Shown here one piece after another: positions 43,504 through 52,504 of a DNA stretch of 56,483 nt (positions within the stretch are counted from its first letter, which is position 1; each line of letters begins with the position of its first letter). Location of the stretch: positions 1-56,483 of the forward strand of contig JADFZJ010000025.1 of assembly GCA_015232555.1 (NCBI GenBank), written 5' to 3'. Source of the stretch: Desulfamplus sp. Lineage in GTDB: Bacteria; Desulfobacterota; Desulfobacteria; Desulfobacterales; Desulfobacteraceae. The notes under the pieces were generated by a model that had not been told where the DNA came from, ran no database searches, and worked only from the letters and a program-made list of their open reading frames with translations. The position numbers and the translations under genes were made by a program.

Positions 43504-43588
43504 TTATAAAACTCAATCTAACTAACCCCCGCCTGTATATTGGCTCACAGGTGGTAAATGCAAACAATAAATTAAGAAGAGGATTAAC

Positions 43589-44725
43589 ATGAAAAAGATC
43601 ATTTTATCAGTTTTTATCCTGTCAGTGGCTTTGGTTCAGATTTCATTTTCTGAACAGATGCAATTTGCAATAATTGAGTGGCCCCCATATTCGGGAGAGT
43701 CTGTTAATCAAAAAGGCTTTGTTTCAGAGATAGTTGAAACAGCATGGCAGAGAAGAGGTTATACTACTTCATTAAATGTTTTTCCTATAAAACGGGCTGT
43801 CGCATCTACAAAAGACGGGCTTTATATGGCAATGTTTCCCTATATTCAAGAGGAAGACCTCAAAAACGAGGAGTTTATATTATCTGAACCGTTTGCAGGC
43901 ACTGCTATTGTTTTGTATAGACAAAAATCTGATAAGCCGTTGCAATATACAAAACTTGAAGATTTAAAGGATTATGTATTTGGAACTGTTCTTGGATTCT
44001 CTTACACTTCTGAATTTGATAGTGCCACTTACATTAAAAAAGACACGGCAAGAACAGATAAGCTAAATTTTTTAAAACTTGCAAAAGGCAGAATTGATAT
44101 TGTAATTGCAGATAAATATGTTGCAGATAGTTTATTTAAAAATGAACTTGCAGATATAGCAAACTCAATTGAACAAATTGATCCGCCATTTTCTGTAAGA
44201 CCTATCTATGTGGCTTTTACAAAAAATCATCCTGATTCAGCAAAAATGGTTGAAGAGTTTAATGCTGGATTAAGAGAGGTTAAGAGAGATGGCACACTTA
44301 ATAACATTATGGAAAAATACGGACTCTTTACAATCTCTTCAAAGGCTTATACCCGTGATGAGCTAAAACAGTTTGTAGATAGTGCAGCAAGTTATATACG
44401 AGAAGTTGGGGTGAAAAAGGCATTTGAAGAGTTCAGAAAACCTGATGGAAAATTTACAAAAGGTGAGCTTTATATTTTTGCCGACAATATGCAAGGATTG
44501 AATCTTTCTCACATAAATCCTAAAATGCAAGGTGGAGATCATCACGATCTGAAAGACAAATTAGGATTTGCGTTTATGCAGGAGTTCATAAAAGTTGCTC
44601 AACTTGGCAGCGGATGGGTAGAGTATTGGTTTGAGAATCCTGTAACTAAAAAACTTCAACCCAAAATTTCCTATATTAAAAAAATTAATGACGACATGTT
44701 CATAGGATGCGGTATTTATAAATAA
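43589..44725 (+). CDS. Periplasmic solute-binding - single-Cache fusion
   Basis: A 378-residue exported protein. After a signal peptide (MKKIILSVFILSVALVQISF) there is a type-3 solute-binding domain (~25-245: FAIIEWPPYSGESVNQKGFVS, LEDLKDYVFGTVLGFS). Residues ~265-378 match an sCache_2 sensor domain (EEFRKPDGKFTKGELYIFA, LGSGWVEYWFENP, DDMFIGCGIY). There is no transmembrane segment after the signal, so it is free in the periplasm. It lies 132 bp before a chemoreceptor gene on the same strand and may present ligand to it. GAGGA precedes the ATG. Confidence 0.85.
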   Translation: MKKIILSVFILSVALVQISFSEQMQFAIIEWPPYSGESVNQKGFVSEIVETAWQRRGYTTSLNVFPIKRAVASTKDGLYMAMFPYIQEEDLKNEEFILSEPFAGTAIVLYRQKSDKPLQYTKLEDLKDYVFGTVLGFSYTSEFDSATYIKKDTARTDKLNFLKLAKGRIDIVIADKYVADSLFKNELADIANSIEQIDPPFSVRPIYVAFTKNHPDSAKMVEEFNAGLREVKRDGTLNNIMEKYGLFTISSKAYTRDELKQFVDSAASYIREVGVKKAFEEFRKPDGKFTKGELYIFADNMQGLNLSHINPKMQGGDHHDLKDKLGFAFMQEFIKVAQLGSGWVEYWFENPVTKKLQPKISYIKKINDDMFIGCGIYK

Positions 44726-44793
44726 CAGCTCTTATGCAATAAACATAAGCAGCTATATAGCACACATGACGAATGGCTGCTGCAATCTAAAAA

Positions 44794-44835
44794 ATGAAAA
44801 TAATCATAAAAACAGGCTATTATGATGATTTTCAT
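44794..44835. repeat. 15-bp-arm inverted repeat before the chemoreceptor gene
   Basis: ATGAAAATAATCATA and TATGATGATTTTCAT pair with one mismatch around a 12-nt loop. Lying 22 bp before the chemoreceptor ATG, just upstream of its AAAGGAG, the hairpin could attenuate read-through from the Cache-protein gene or act as an operator. Confidence 0.65.
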
Positions 44836-44857
44836 ATAAATTATTAAAGGAGATAAG

Positions 44858-46792
44858 ATGTTTAATAATTTACCTCTTGGTAAGAAGATCAGTTTTGGAT
44901 TTGGAATAACTCTTTTTTTGATTGTTGTTGTAGGAGGAGCGGGCTATTACTCTCTTGGCAATGCTGCAAAAGCAACTGCATTTTATCGTGATATCAACAC
45001 AATTGAACGACTTTTTGCACAGGCAAAAGAGCAGATTTCTATCTATCTTATGAATGATTACTCAGATGGCAGAGCACTACAGCAGGAGGCATACATTAAG
45101 GCAGTTAAAGGTCTTGAAGAGTGCAGAGGACTTATTGTTGCCAAAAACGATACAATAACAGAAGCTGCATTAAAAGATGTTGTAGTTAAAAGTTCTGATA
45201 ACATTAATAAATACATAGAAATGTATAAACAGCTTAATCAATCAGAACAGGTAAAGATGCAGCTTTCATCAGATATGCTCACAACAAAAGACGAGATAGA
45301 TAAAATGCTCGCTGGAGAACTCTTTTTAGCTGAAGAGATGATATCAAGTTCCAGCGTTTTATTTGCAGAGAGTTCAAGTTATATCCAAAGAAGTACAGAA
45401 AAAGGTTATCTGGCACTTGAACAGGCAGTTACAAAGCAGAATCAAGCAGTTACAGATTGGGCAAAAAAGGTGGAAAATTCTGAGCAACTCGGACCAATCG
45501 GAAAAAACATGGGGGTAAAGTCAACTGCATTTAAAGATATGCTAACAAAATACCATAGTGAAGAGATTCAAAGCGATACTATACTTAAACAGATGGAGAA
45601 GCAGCAGTCAGAACTTTATAGTAATCTTTCCAATCTTGGTGCTCTGACCATTGAAAGAATGGGTAAAGTTGAAACCGCTGCAAAAACTACCATCGTCATT
45701 TTTATTGCGGTAGCGGTTTTTATGGGTATGGCTCTCTCTTTTGTTATTAGCAGAGCAATTTTAAAGCCCGTTTTAAAAATGTCGGCTGGTCTTAAAGATA
45801 TTGCACAAGGAGAGGGAAATCTCACTATGCGAATTAAGATCAGAAGCAAAGATGAGGTAGGAGAACTTGCTTTATGGTTCAACCAGTTTATTGAAAAACT
45901 TCAAGAGATGATAAGAGATATTGCAGGTAATGCTTCTATTCTCAAGCAATCTTCAAAGGATATGTCAGCTCTATCCCAAAGCATGTCTAACGCATCTGAC
46001 GATATGTCAAAAGGGTTGAACGGTGTAGCTGCATCTACAGAGGAGATGAGCAGTAATATGAACTCTGTAGCAGCTTCTTCAGAAGAGGCTGCTGTTAATA
46101 TATCTATTGTAACCGATTCTGTAACACAGATGACATCTACCATCAATGAGATTGCTAAAAATGCTAATACTGCAAGAGAGATAACCTCAAAAGCAGTAAC
46201 TGTAAGTAACAGTACATCTGTAAATATAGGTAAGATGAGAACCGTAGCTGTTGAGATAGGTAAGGTTACAGGCGTGATTACGGAAATATCTGAACAGACC
46301 AAACTTTTAGCACTTAATGCCACAATTGAGGCTGCAAGGGCTGGAGAATCTGGTAAAGGATTTGCCGTTGTGGCAAATGAAATTAAAGAGCTTGCAAGAC
46401 ATACTGCTGAAGCAACTTTACAGATACGTGAACAGATAGGAAGCGTACAAGGCTCAACTGAACAGATGGTCACAGATATTGCCGAAGTTGTTAAAGTCAT
46501 AGAGGATATTGACACTATTGTATCTGCGATTGCTGTTGCTGTAGAAGAGCAATCTTCCATTACAACGGAGATAGCCGATAATATTTCTCAGGCATCTCAG
46601 GGCATTGCTGATGTTAATGAAAATGTTTCTCAAAGCTCATTAGTGGCATCTGACATTGCAAAAGAGATAAGTTCTGTGAACAATCTTGGAGGAGATATTG
46701 CAAAAAATAGCGTTAAGGTTAATCAAAATGCGGCTGAACTTTCAGGGCTTGCAGAAAAACTTCAGGAAATGGTCAACCGCTTTAAGGTATAA
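44858..46792 (+). CDS. Methyl-accepting chemotaxis protein
   Basis: A 644-residue receptor. TM1 is at ~10-32, the periplasmic part (~33-272) is helical, TM2 at ~275-298, then HAMP (~298-350) and a signalling domain with the conserved tip [19 protein letters not shown] and [13 protein letters not shown]. No pentapeptide for CheR docking is seen at the C-terminus ([10 protein letters not shown]). The long helical ectodomain has no Cache or PAS motif and may rely on a binding protein such as the one upstream. AAAGGAG precedes the ATG. A strong terminator follows directly. Confidence 0.93.
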   Translation: MFNNLPLGKKISFGFGITLFLIVVVGGAGYYSLGNAAKATAFYRDINTIERLFAQAKEQISIYLMNDYSDGRALQQEAYIKAVKGLEECRGLIVAKNDTITEAALKDVVVKSSDNINKYIEMYKQLNQSEQVKMQLSSDMLTTKDEIDKMLAGELFLAEEMISSSSVLFAESSSYIQRSTEKGYLALEQAVTKQNQAVTDWAKKVENSEQLGPIGKNMGVKSTAFKDMLTKYHSEEIQSDTILKQMEKQQSELYSNLSNLGALTIERMGKVETAAKTTIVIFIAVAVFMGMALSFVISRAILKPVLKMSAGLKDIAQGEGNLTMRIKIRSKDEVGELALWFNQFIEKLQEMIRDIAGNASILKQSSKDMSALSQSMSNASDDMSKGLNGVAASTEEMSSNMNSVAASSEEAAVNISIVTDSVTQMTSTINEIAKNANTAREITSKAVTVSNSTSVNIGKMRTVAVEIGKVTGVITEISEQTKLLALNATIEAARAGESGKGFAVVANEIKELARHTAEATLQIREQIGSVQGSTEQMVTDIAEVVKVIEDIDTIVSAIAVAVEEQSSITTEIADNISQASQGIADVNENVSQSSLVASDIAKEISSVNNLGGDIAKNSVKVNQNAAELSGLAEKLQEMVNRFKV

Positions 46793-46798
46793 ACAATC

Positions 46799-46840
46799 TT
46801 ATTTTTGATGATTAAAAATAACTTTAATCATCAAAAATAA
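46799..46840. terminator. Bidirectional terminator, 18-bp perfect stem
   Basis: TTATTTTTGATGATTAAA pairs perfectly with its complement at 46823-46840 across a 6-nt loop. It lies between the convergent chemoreceptor and GntR genes; the right arm also encodes the last residues (IFDD and stop) of the GntR protein. Confidence 0.88.
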
Positions 46841-47471
46841 TCTTAAAAAGATGTAGCCTTGCATTTTGGTTGTGATTTTTAATCAGCTCTAAAGTGCGTC
46901 CGACATCTTTTATTTTGATAGTTTCAAATAGCTCTTTATGCTCCTTGACGATATCGTTGATGCGTTGAATCAGCAATTTTTCAGTTCTAAAACGTAAGAA
47001 TATCTTATGGCAAATCTCTCTGTATTGTGCAGATAAAAATTTATTTTCAATGAAATCGACGATACAGCCATGAAACTCCATATCAAGAACAAATAAATTT
47101 CTTGAAACATGGTCATTTACTGCTTGTTCATAATTGTTCTTGCACTGTTCAAGTTTTGTTATCTTCTCATCGTTCAGGTTACGTATTGCCTTACCAATAA
47201 TTCCTGTTTCAAGAATCTCTCTTATTTCATAGAGAGATTCTGCCTCTTGTTTTGTCAGTTTTCTTACCCAGTAGCCTTGGTTGGGAACAAAATCAAGAAA
47301 TCCCTCTTTAGCAAGAATACTAAGAGCATTATTTACAGGTGTTCTGCTGACATTAAGCTGTTTTGCAAGATCGACAAAGACCAGTCTCTGACCAGGCACA
47401 ATATCGTAATCAAACATCATTTGTTTGATCTTATTATAAGCTGTTAATGTTAAATTCTTTGCGTCTTTCAA
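46824..47471 (-). CDS. GntR-family regulator, FadR/FCD type
   Basis: A 215-residue repressor-type protein. The N-terminal winged helix (~5-70) shows VPGQRLVFVDLAKQLNVSRTPVNNALSILAKEGFLDFVPNQGYWVRKLT. The C-terminal FCD domain (~80-210) is helical and has metal-binding-type positions (DMEFHGCIV, ...EHKELFETI). Ligands of this class are usually organic acids. The start is TTG behind AAGGAG. It is divergent from the Moco cluster that starts at 47730, and a palindrome at 47686 lies in the shared region. It ends inside the bidirectional terminator. Confidence 0.88.
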   Translation of the reverse strand: MKDAKNLTLTAYNKIKQMMFDYDIVPGQRLVFVDLAKQLNVSRTPVNNALSILAKEGFLDFVPNQGYWVRKLTKQEAESLYEIREILETGIIGKAIRNLNDEKITKLEQCKNNYEQAVNDHVSRNLFVLDMEFHGCIVDFIENKFLSAQYREICHKIFLRFRTEKLLIQRINDIVKEHKELFETIKIKDVGRTLELIKNHNQNARLHLFKIIFDD

Positions 47472-47647
47472 CAGTGTATCTACTCCTTATTTATATAACG
47501 AACATGCCGTAAGAGGCACAGTGATTACATACTATTTTTAATACCATTTAATATTGCAAATATCAAGAATTGATTTTTAATCTTTGGTATAAGAGCATTT
47601 TTAATGAAGTATAAATAATTTTATAAGGTATTTTTTAAAAAATTAAG

Positions 47648-47677
47648 TTGACAGCTATTCAAAATTGTATGTAATAT
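47648..47677 (+). promoter_or_regulatory. Candidate sigma70 promoter of the molybdenum cluster
   Basis: TTGACA (47648-47653) and TAATAT (47672-47677) are separated by 18 bp, upstream of the ModE-like gene at 47730. The expected start site is just upstream of the palindrome at 47686. Confidence 0.5.
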
Positions 47678-47685
47678 AGTATTAA

Positions 47686-47703
47686 ATTGATTAGCCAATC
47701 AAT
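47686..47703. promoter_or_regulatory. Palindromic candidate operator
   Basis: ATTGATT and AATCAAT form perfect 7-bp arms around AGCC, immediately downstream of the candidate -10 box. Binding there would block the promoter. Either the ModE-like protein (autoregulation) or the divergent GntR protein could bind. Confidence 0.5.
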
Positions 47704-47729
47704 AGATTAATCATAGGAAAAACTAAATT

Positions 47730-48188
47730 ATGAAGATTGATAATGGACTAAAAAAGCATAATGACTTAAAGTGGGATATCAGGCTGAAGGTGTGGTTTGA
47801 GATAGACGGACATCCAATAATCGGTGATGGAAGGCTTGCAATGCTAAATTCAATCCACCAGAATGGTTCAATAATTGATGCTGCACGGGAAATCGGAGTA
47901 TCCTACAGAAAAATTCGAGGTGCTCTGTGTGACATGGAAAAACATATAGGACAGCCTCTTGTCAAAGCATATCGTGGAGGTGGTCATGGAGGCGGTGCTA
48001 CTCTTACACCGCTCGCACATAAACTGATAGAGGAGTACACAAAGATAAGAAACGGATTTGAACAGGATGTCTCTTCTTATCAACAAGAGGCTTCTTTTAT
48101 GCTACAATCAAACTTGGCTAAAATTTTACCATCGAATGGCAGTTTTTGCCCTTCGCTTAAAAATACAGTTTTAGAAAAAACGATTTAA
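47730..48188 (+). CDS. ModE-like winged-helix regulator, second copy
   Basis: A 152-residue protein. Residues ~16-105 give the ModE N-terminal winged helix: LKVWFEIDGHPIIGDGRLAM, HTH around AAREIGVSYRKIRGAL, and the wing GGGHGGGATLTPLAHKL. As in the copy at 1210 the Mop/TOBE domains are missing, and the C-terminus is a ~45-residue unassigned tail. It is the first gene of the molybdenum-cofactor cluster and could regulate it, but molybdate sensing would need another protein. Confidence 0.87.
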   Translation: MKIDNGLKKHNDLKWDIRLKVWFEIDGHPIIGDGRLAMLNSIHQNGSIIDAAREIGVSYRKIRGALCDMEKHIGQPLVKAYRGGGHGGGATLTPLAHKLIEEYTKIRNGFEQDVSSYQQEASFMLQSNLAKILPSNGSFCPSLKNTVLEKTI

Positions 48189-48273
48189 CATTATAACCTG
48201 TTGAATATCATCTTAATTTGGTGAGCATATCTATGTTTTACAGATACTATTTAAAGATGGGAGAAAGAACATT

Positions 48274-48873
48274 ATGAGGTCTTTTGATATATTGCTATCT
48301 GAATCTGTTCAACGTCATGGACACCTCTGTGCAGGGCAAATTATCGGTGTCAGAATGGCTATGTTAGGATGCCGCCTTGTCGGCATTGATGAACCTAAAT
48401 CAGACCAATATCGTAAAAAAATGATAGTTTATGTTGAGATTGACCGATGTGCAACTGATGCTATCGAAAGCGTTACTGGTTGCAGGCTTGGCAAAAGAAC
48501 ATTAAAATTTAAAGATTTTGGTATTAATGCAGCAACTTTTGTAAATATAGAGACTGCTAACGCTTTTCGTATAATCTCCACAGAGAGATCACGCGATCTT
48601 GTAAAAAAATATGCCCCCGATGAGACAAGCCATTATCATCAGCAGATGAAAGGGTACCGCCTTATGCCTGACAGAGAACTTTTTGATGTTCAGCGGGTGA
48701 ATGTTGTGCTTCCTGAGCATGACATGCCAGGACCTCCCGGAAAACACACAGAGTGCAGCCGTTGTGGGCAGATGGTAAGAGACAACAAAGAGGTTGTTGT
48801 AAATGGAAAACCACTCTGTAAGATATGCGGCAGTGAAGGATATTTTAAAATTATTGATGTTGTTCAATTGTAA
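48274..48873 (+). CDS. FmdE-family protein with zinc ribbon
   Basis: A 199-residue protein. The FmdE domain (~8-150) has HGHLCAGQIIGVRMAML with the conserved His and Cys, EIDRCATDAIESVTGCRLGKRT, and FKDFG. The C-terminal zinc ribbon has CSRCGQ and LCKICG pairs (~163-190). FmdE was named after a subunit position in formylmethanofuran dehydrogenase operons; the stand-alone form is widespread in anaerobes near molybdenum genes, and its biochemical role is not settled. Position between the ModE-like gene and the cofactor genes fits a role in metal or cofactor handling. GGGAG precedes the ATG. Confidence 0.88.
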   Translation: MRSFDILLSESVQRHGHLCAGQIIGVRMAMLGCRLVGIDEPKSDQYRKKMIVYVEIDRCATDAIESVTGCRLGKRTLKFKDFGINAATFVNIETANAFRIISTERSRDLVKKYAPDETSHYHQQMKGYRLMPDRELFDVQRVNVVLPEHDMPGPPGKHTECSRCGQMVRDNKEVVVNGKPLCKICGSEGYFKIIDVVQL

Positions 48874-48940
48874 TCAGGGGAAAGAAAGTTCAGTCTACTC
48901 TGTAGATAAATAATTTGTCCCAATATATTTTTGCTTAGTA

Positions 48941-48964
48941 ATTTCAATCCAACACTAATTGCAG
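48941..48964. repeat. Second dispersed repeat family, copy B
   Basis: ATTTCAATCCAACACTAATT plus GCAG, matching the sites at 36982 and 53325. It lies in the gap between the FmdE-like and molybdopterin-binding genes. Confidence 0.75.
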
Positions 48965-49021
48965 CTAAGCTGCTTATGTTCTATAAATTTTATATCAATT
49001 TTATTAAATAAAGGAGCGGTT

Positions 49022-50050
49022 ATGATTCAGGTAGTTAGAATAGAAGAGGCAGTAGGTTATCCGTTGGCACATGACATTACAGAGATAAGAGCAGGAGAGT
49101 TTAAAGGTCCTGCATTTCTAAAAGGTCATACTCTTACGTGTCGTGATCTGGATCATTTAAGAAGGCTGGGAAAGGATCATCTTTATATCCTAAAGCCAGA
49201 AGAGAGCGAAATGCACGAAGATGATGCTGCAATGGCGATTGCCAATGCTCTTTGCGGTGAGGGAGTCTTCTGGGACGAAGAGCCTCGTGAAGGTAAAATT
49301 TCTCTCAAAGCTACAATGGACGGGCTGTTTACAGTTGATGTTGATACACTTAACCGCTTTAACGAACTTGGAGAGGTAATGTGTGCAACAAGACATACCA
49401 ACACTATTATAAAAAAAGGTGAGCAGGTAGCTGCAACACGGGCAATTCCTCTTCTGATTGCAGGCAAGATTGTAAACCGTGCTGTTGCAACAGCAAAAGA
49501 GGCAAGAGAGGGAGTGCTTAGGGTTAAACCAATGATGTCGGCTTATGCAGGAGTTATGATTACAGGCAACGAGGTCTATCACGGTCGCATTCAAGACAAG
49601 TTTGAACCTATCATAAGAGATAAGGTTGCTGATCTTGGCGGCGAGGTTATGGACGTAGTTTTTCTTCCTGATGACGATACCATGATTGCAGAAGCAGCAA
49701 ACAAGATGGTTGCTCAGGGTGCAAACGTAATAATTACAACTGGCGGAATGTCAGTTGATCCTGATGACCGTACCCGTTTTGGCTTAAAACGTGCTGGAGC
49801 GGAAGATATTGTTTATGGCACACCAGTTTTACCGGGGGCAATGTTTATGATTTCATACCTTAAAGATGTTCCTGTACTTGGTATTCCAGCTTGCGGACTT
49901 TTTGCATCTATAACTATGTTTGATCTTATCTATCCACGAGTTCTTGCTGGAGAAAAAATTACACGCAAAGAGATTGCAGCAACAGGTCATGGCGGACTTT
50001 GTCTTAAATGCAAACACTGCACATTTCCAAGGTGCTCTTTTGGTAAATAA
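49022..50050 (+). CDS. Molybdopterin-binding protein (MoCF domain)
   Basis: A protein of 342 residues from the ATG at 49022 behind AAAGGAG; the frame extends upstream to 48959 but without an RBS and through repeat DNA. Residues ~175-320 form a MoaB/MogA-type fold that binds molybdopterin (TGNEVYHGRIQDKFEP, VIITTGGMSVDPDDRTR, PVLPGAMFMI). The first ~170 residues resemble the outer MoeA-like domains. The C-terminus ends in a Cys cluster, CLKCKHCTFPRCSFGK, of unknown purpose. Genes of this type accompany MoeA in sulfate reducers and may act in metal insertion. Confidence 0.88.
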   Translation: MIQVVRIEEAVGYPLAHDITEIRAGEFKGPAFLKGHTLTCRDLDHLRRLGKDHLYILKPEESEMHEDDAAMAIANALCGEGVFWDEEPREGKISLKATMDGLFTVDVDTLNRFNELGEVMCATRHTNTIIKKGEQVAATRAIPLLIAGKIVNRAVATAKEAREGVLRVKPMMSAYAGVMITGNEVYHGRIQDKFEPIIRDKVADLGGEVMDVVFLPDDDTMIAEAANKMVAQGANVIITTGGMSVDPDDRTRFGLKRAGAEDIVYGTPVLPGAMFMISYLKDVPVLGIPACGLFASITMFDLIYPRVLAGEKITRKEIAATGHGGLCLKCKHCTFPRCSFGK

Positions 50051-50085
50051 CTTGAGTTCTAAGTTCCCATTAACAGGAGATTGAA

Positions 50086-51492
50086 ATGACTAAATGGCTG
50101 CCTATAGGTTTTCTTGAAGCATTGAGAAAAACCATTGAAACAATAGCACACCTTGGAACTGAAATGGTCTTTCTATCTGAAAGCACAGGACGTTTTGCAG
50201 CAACAGATTTGATATCCAAGGTGGATTCACCATCAATTAATGCGTCACTAAAAGATGGCTATGCTGTAAAATCAGAGGATGTTATCTCTGCTTCTGAATT
50301 AAACCCAATACGTTTAACTCTTTCAGGCTCTTCTGCTGCTGGAGATATGAACTCATGCAGCCTAAATTCTGGTGAAGCCTTTCGTATTCTAACTGGGGCA
50401 AAACTTCCTGATGGAGCTGATGCAGTGCTTGCAGAGGAATTTGTGGAGGTTGAAAACAAAAGTTCACACCATGTAAGTGTAACATCTTCTCTAAATAAAT
50501 GCTCTATTGATAATAATCCAAATCTTATAAAAACCACAATAGTTGCAAAGAATGTTGCAGAGATTGGTCGAAATATTCTGCCAAAAGGCTCTGATGTTAA
50601 GGCTGGTGAGTGTATTGTAAAAAAAAATCAACTCCTTACTCCCGGGTTTACAGGTCTTCTTGCTGCTGCTGGTTTTAGTGAAATTCCAGTTTTCAAGCAG
50701 CCAACAGTCGCAATTATTGCAACTGGTGATGAGGTTGTTGCCCCAGGTCAGCCTCTTCCTGATGGTAAACTCTATGCAAGCAATATGGTTACACTAAGTG
50801 CGTTCTGTCATGGTTATGGCATGAAAACAATGACTATAACTGCAAAAGATAGTGAAAATGAGATAAAAAATTCTCTAAACTGTGCTATGGAGAGTGCAGA
50901 CGCAGTAATAACAAGCGGCGGAGCATGGACAGGTGACAGAGATATGGTTGCAAAAATACTTTTAGATATGGGGTGGAAGCAGATATTTCACCGTATCAGA
51001 ATAGGTCCTGGCAAGGCTGTGGGTTTTGGAATGTTAAAAGAGAAACCTATATTTATCCTTCCTGGAGGTCCCCCCTCTAACCTGATGGGTTTTTTGCAGA
51101 TTGCTCTTCCCGGTCTTATGAGACTTGCTGGACACCCATTTCCCGGTCTTCAGACAAAAATGGTTCGGCTTGCCTCTGATCTTCATGGTCGCGATATTGA
51201 CTGGACACAGTTTGTTTTTGGTATTGTTGAATATAACGCCATGACAAACGTGTTATTGCAAACTAACTCTAATAGCAAAAAATATAAACCTGATAATATC
51301 AATAACTATGTGTCACAACTTCCTGTTTTCCATTCGCTCCGCCAGAAAGGAAGACTTCAATCAATGGCAGAAGCTACTGCAATTGCAATAATCCCAGAAG
51401 GAGAAACATTCATTGCTGCTGGCACTGCTATTCAGGTTCAAATCATATCATCACTTAATTCAGGATGTGGGAGAATCAATGACAATCTTTAA
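50086..51492 (+). CDS. moeA: Molybdopterin molybdenumtransferase MoeA
   Basis: A 468-residue MoeA, which inserts molybdate (or tungstate) into adenylylated molybdopterin. Visible family motifs: LKDGYAV with the conserved Asp (usually MDGYAV, here in SPSINASLKDGYA), LTGAKLPDGADAV, IATGDEVVAPGQPLPDGK, ITSGGAWTGDRDM, and ILPGGPPSNLMGF. Two polar inserts (about residues 125-150 and 393-415) add length compared with ~410 residues usual. AGGAG precedes the ATG. The downstream moaA start lies inside its last codons, so translation is coupled. Confidence 0.92.
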   Translation: MTKWLPIGFLEALRKTIETIAHLGTEMVFLSESTGRFAATDLISKVDSPSINASLKDGYAVKSEDVISASELNPIRLTLSGSSAAGDMNSCSLNSGEAFRILTGAKLPDGADAVLAEEFVEVENKSSHHVSVTSSLNKCSIDNNPNLIKTTIVAKNVAEIGRNILPKGSDVKAGECIVKKNQLLTPGFTGLLAAAGFSEIPVFKQPTVAIIATGDEVVAPGQPLPDGKLYASNMVTLSAFCHGYGMKTMTITAKDSENEIKNSLNCAMESADAVITSGGAWTGDRDMVAKILLDMGWKQIFHRIRIGPGKAVGFGMLKEKPIFILPGGPPSNLMGFLQIALPGLMRLAGHPFPGLQTKMVRLASDLHGRDIDWTQFVFGIVEYNAMTNVLLQTNSNSKKYKPDNINNYVSQLPVFHSLRQKGRLQSMAEATAIAIIPEGETFIAAGTAIQVQIISSLNSGCGRINDNL

Positions 51493-52498
51493 TGAAAATA
51501 AACCTATAGAAAATCAGCTTGTCGATTTATTCAAAAGAAAGGTGGAGTATCTCCGCCTTTCTGTAACAGACAGGTGCAACCTGAACTGCCGTTATTGTGC
51601 ACCTTCTATGCCAAAACCAATTCAAATTGATAAACTGCTTACATTTGAAGAGATGTACAGAGTTATTAAAATAGGCGTAAAACTTGGCATCCAAAAGGTA
51701 AGATTAACAGGCGGAGAGCCTCTGTTCCGAAACGGTGTAGTTGATTTTGTTGAAAAGCTGTGCGAGATTGAAGAGCTAAAAGAGGTCTCTCTCACCACAA
51801 ACGGCACTTTGCTTGCAGAAAAGGCTCTGCGTCTTAAAGCTGCCGGCATGAACAGGATTAATATCAGTCTTGATACATTAAGCAGAGAGAAGTTCAGAGA
51901 ACTTACAGGTGCAGATAAGTTTAATCAAGTGTGGAATGGCATTATGAAATCAGCAGAAGCTGGTTTCTCACCAGTTAAGATAAACACGGTTGTTATGGGA
52001 GGATTTAATGACAGCGAAGTTCCAGCACTTGCAAATCTTACCTTAAAATATCCGTTTCATGTAAGATTTATTGAGTATATGCCAATCGGAGTTGACCCTA
52101 AAACAGCATCTGACAGCTTTATACCTTCAATGGAGCTTAAAAGCCGATTAGAAGATGTCTGCGGAAAACTTATACCTGTTCAAGATAAAAAACTTGACGG
52201 ACCCGCAAAGCGTTATCGTTTTGAAAATGCACAGGGCGAGATAGGATTTATAAGCTCAATGAGCCAGCATTTCTGTGAATCCTGCAACAGAATGCGTATG
52301 ACAGCAAGAGGTTTTTTAAGACCATGCCTTCTTTCTGAGGAGCAGGTTGATGTTATTACAAAACTTAGAGAAGGTGCATCAGACGAGGAGATAGAGGCAC
52401 TTTTTCTTCAGGCTCTTGCTTTGAAAAATAGCAGACACGGATTGACATTTATGGGTGAAAAGATACTTAAAACAAAAATGGTAAGTATTGGCGGGTAA
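51479..52498 (+). CDS. moaA: GTP 3',8-cyclase MoaA
   Basis: A radical SAM enzyme of 339 residues if started at the ATG at 51479 (MTIFNEN), which overlaps the moeA stop by 14 bp and follows GGGAG; the frame upstream to 51413 is inside moeA. The N-terminal cluster motif is CNLNCRYC with TDR before it; the C-terminal cluster is CESCNRMRMTARGFLRPC, which binds GTP. The essential C-terminal GG (MVSIGG) is present. It makes the first step of molybdopterin synthesis from GTP. MoaC, which acts next, is not in the window. Confidence 0.95.
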   Translation: MTIFNENKPIENQLVDLFKRKVEYLRLSVTDRCNLNCRYCAPSMPKPIQIDKLLTFEEMYRVIKIGVKLGIQKVRLTGGEPLFRNGVVDFVEKLCEIEELKEVSLTTNGTLLAEKALRLKAAGMNRINISLDTLSREKFRELTGADKFNQVWNGIMKSAEAGFSPVKINTVVMGGFNDSEVPALANLTLKYPFHVRFIEYMPIGVDPKTASDSFIPSMELKSRLEDVCGKLIPVQDKKLDGPAKRYRFENAQGEIGFISSMSQHFCESCNRMRMTARGFLRPCLLSEEQVDVITKLREGASDEEIEALFLQALALKNSRHGLTFMGEKILKTKMVSIGG

Positions 52499-52504
52499 GA
52501 GTGT

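Noticed and set aside
43504-43588. Sigma54 promoter (TGGCTC...TGCA) before the solute-binding/Cache gene
   Set aside because: GG and GC elements are about 16 nt apart instead of 10.
45616-46560. Long antisense ORFs in the chemoreceptor gene
   Set aside because: Composition follows the helical repeat coding of the receptor; no independent evidence for translation.
48959-49021. Upstream start for the molybdopterin-binding protein
   Set aside because: No RBS there and the added residues are encoded by repeat and spacer DNA; AAAGGAG precedes the ATG at 49022.
48189-49021. Molybdenum-cofactor riboswitch upstream of the cofactor genes
   Set aside because: No conserved Moco riboswitch core or expression-platform hairpin could be recognised by eye in the leaders.
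51413-51478. Upstream start for MoaA
   Set aside because: It lies inside moeA; the ATG at 51479 fits the family and has GGGAG before it.
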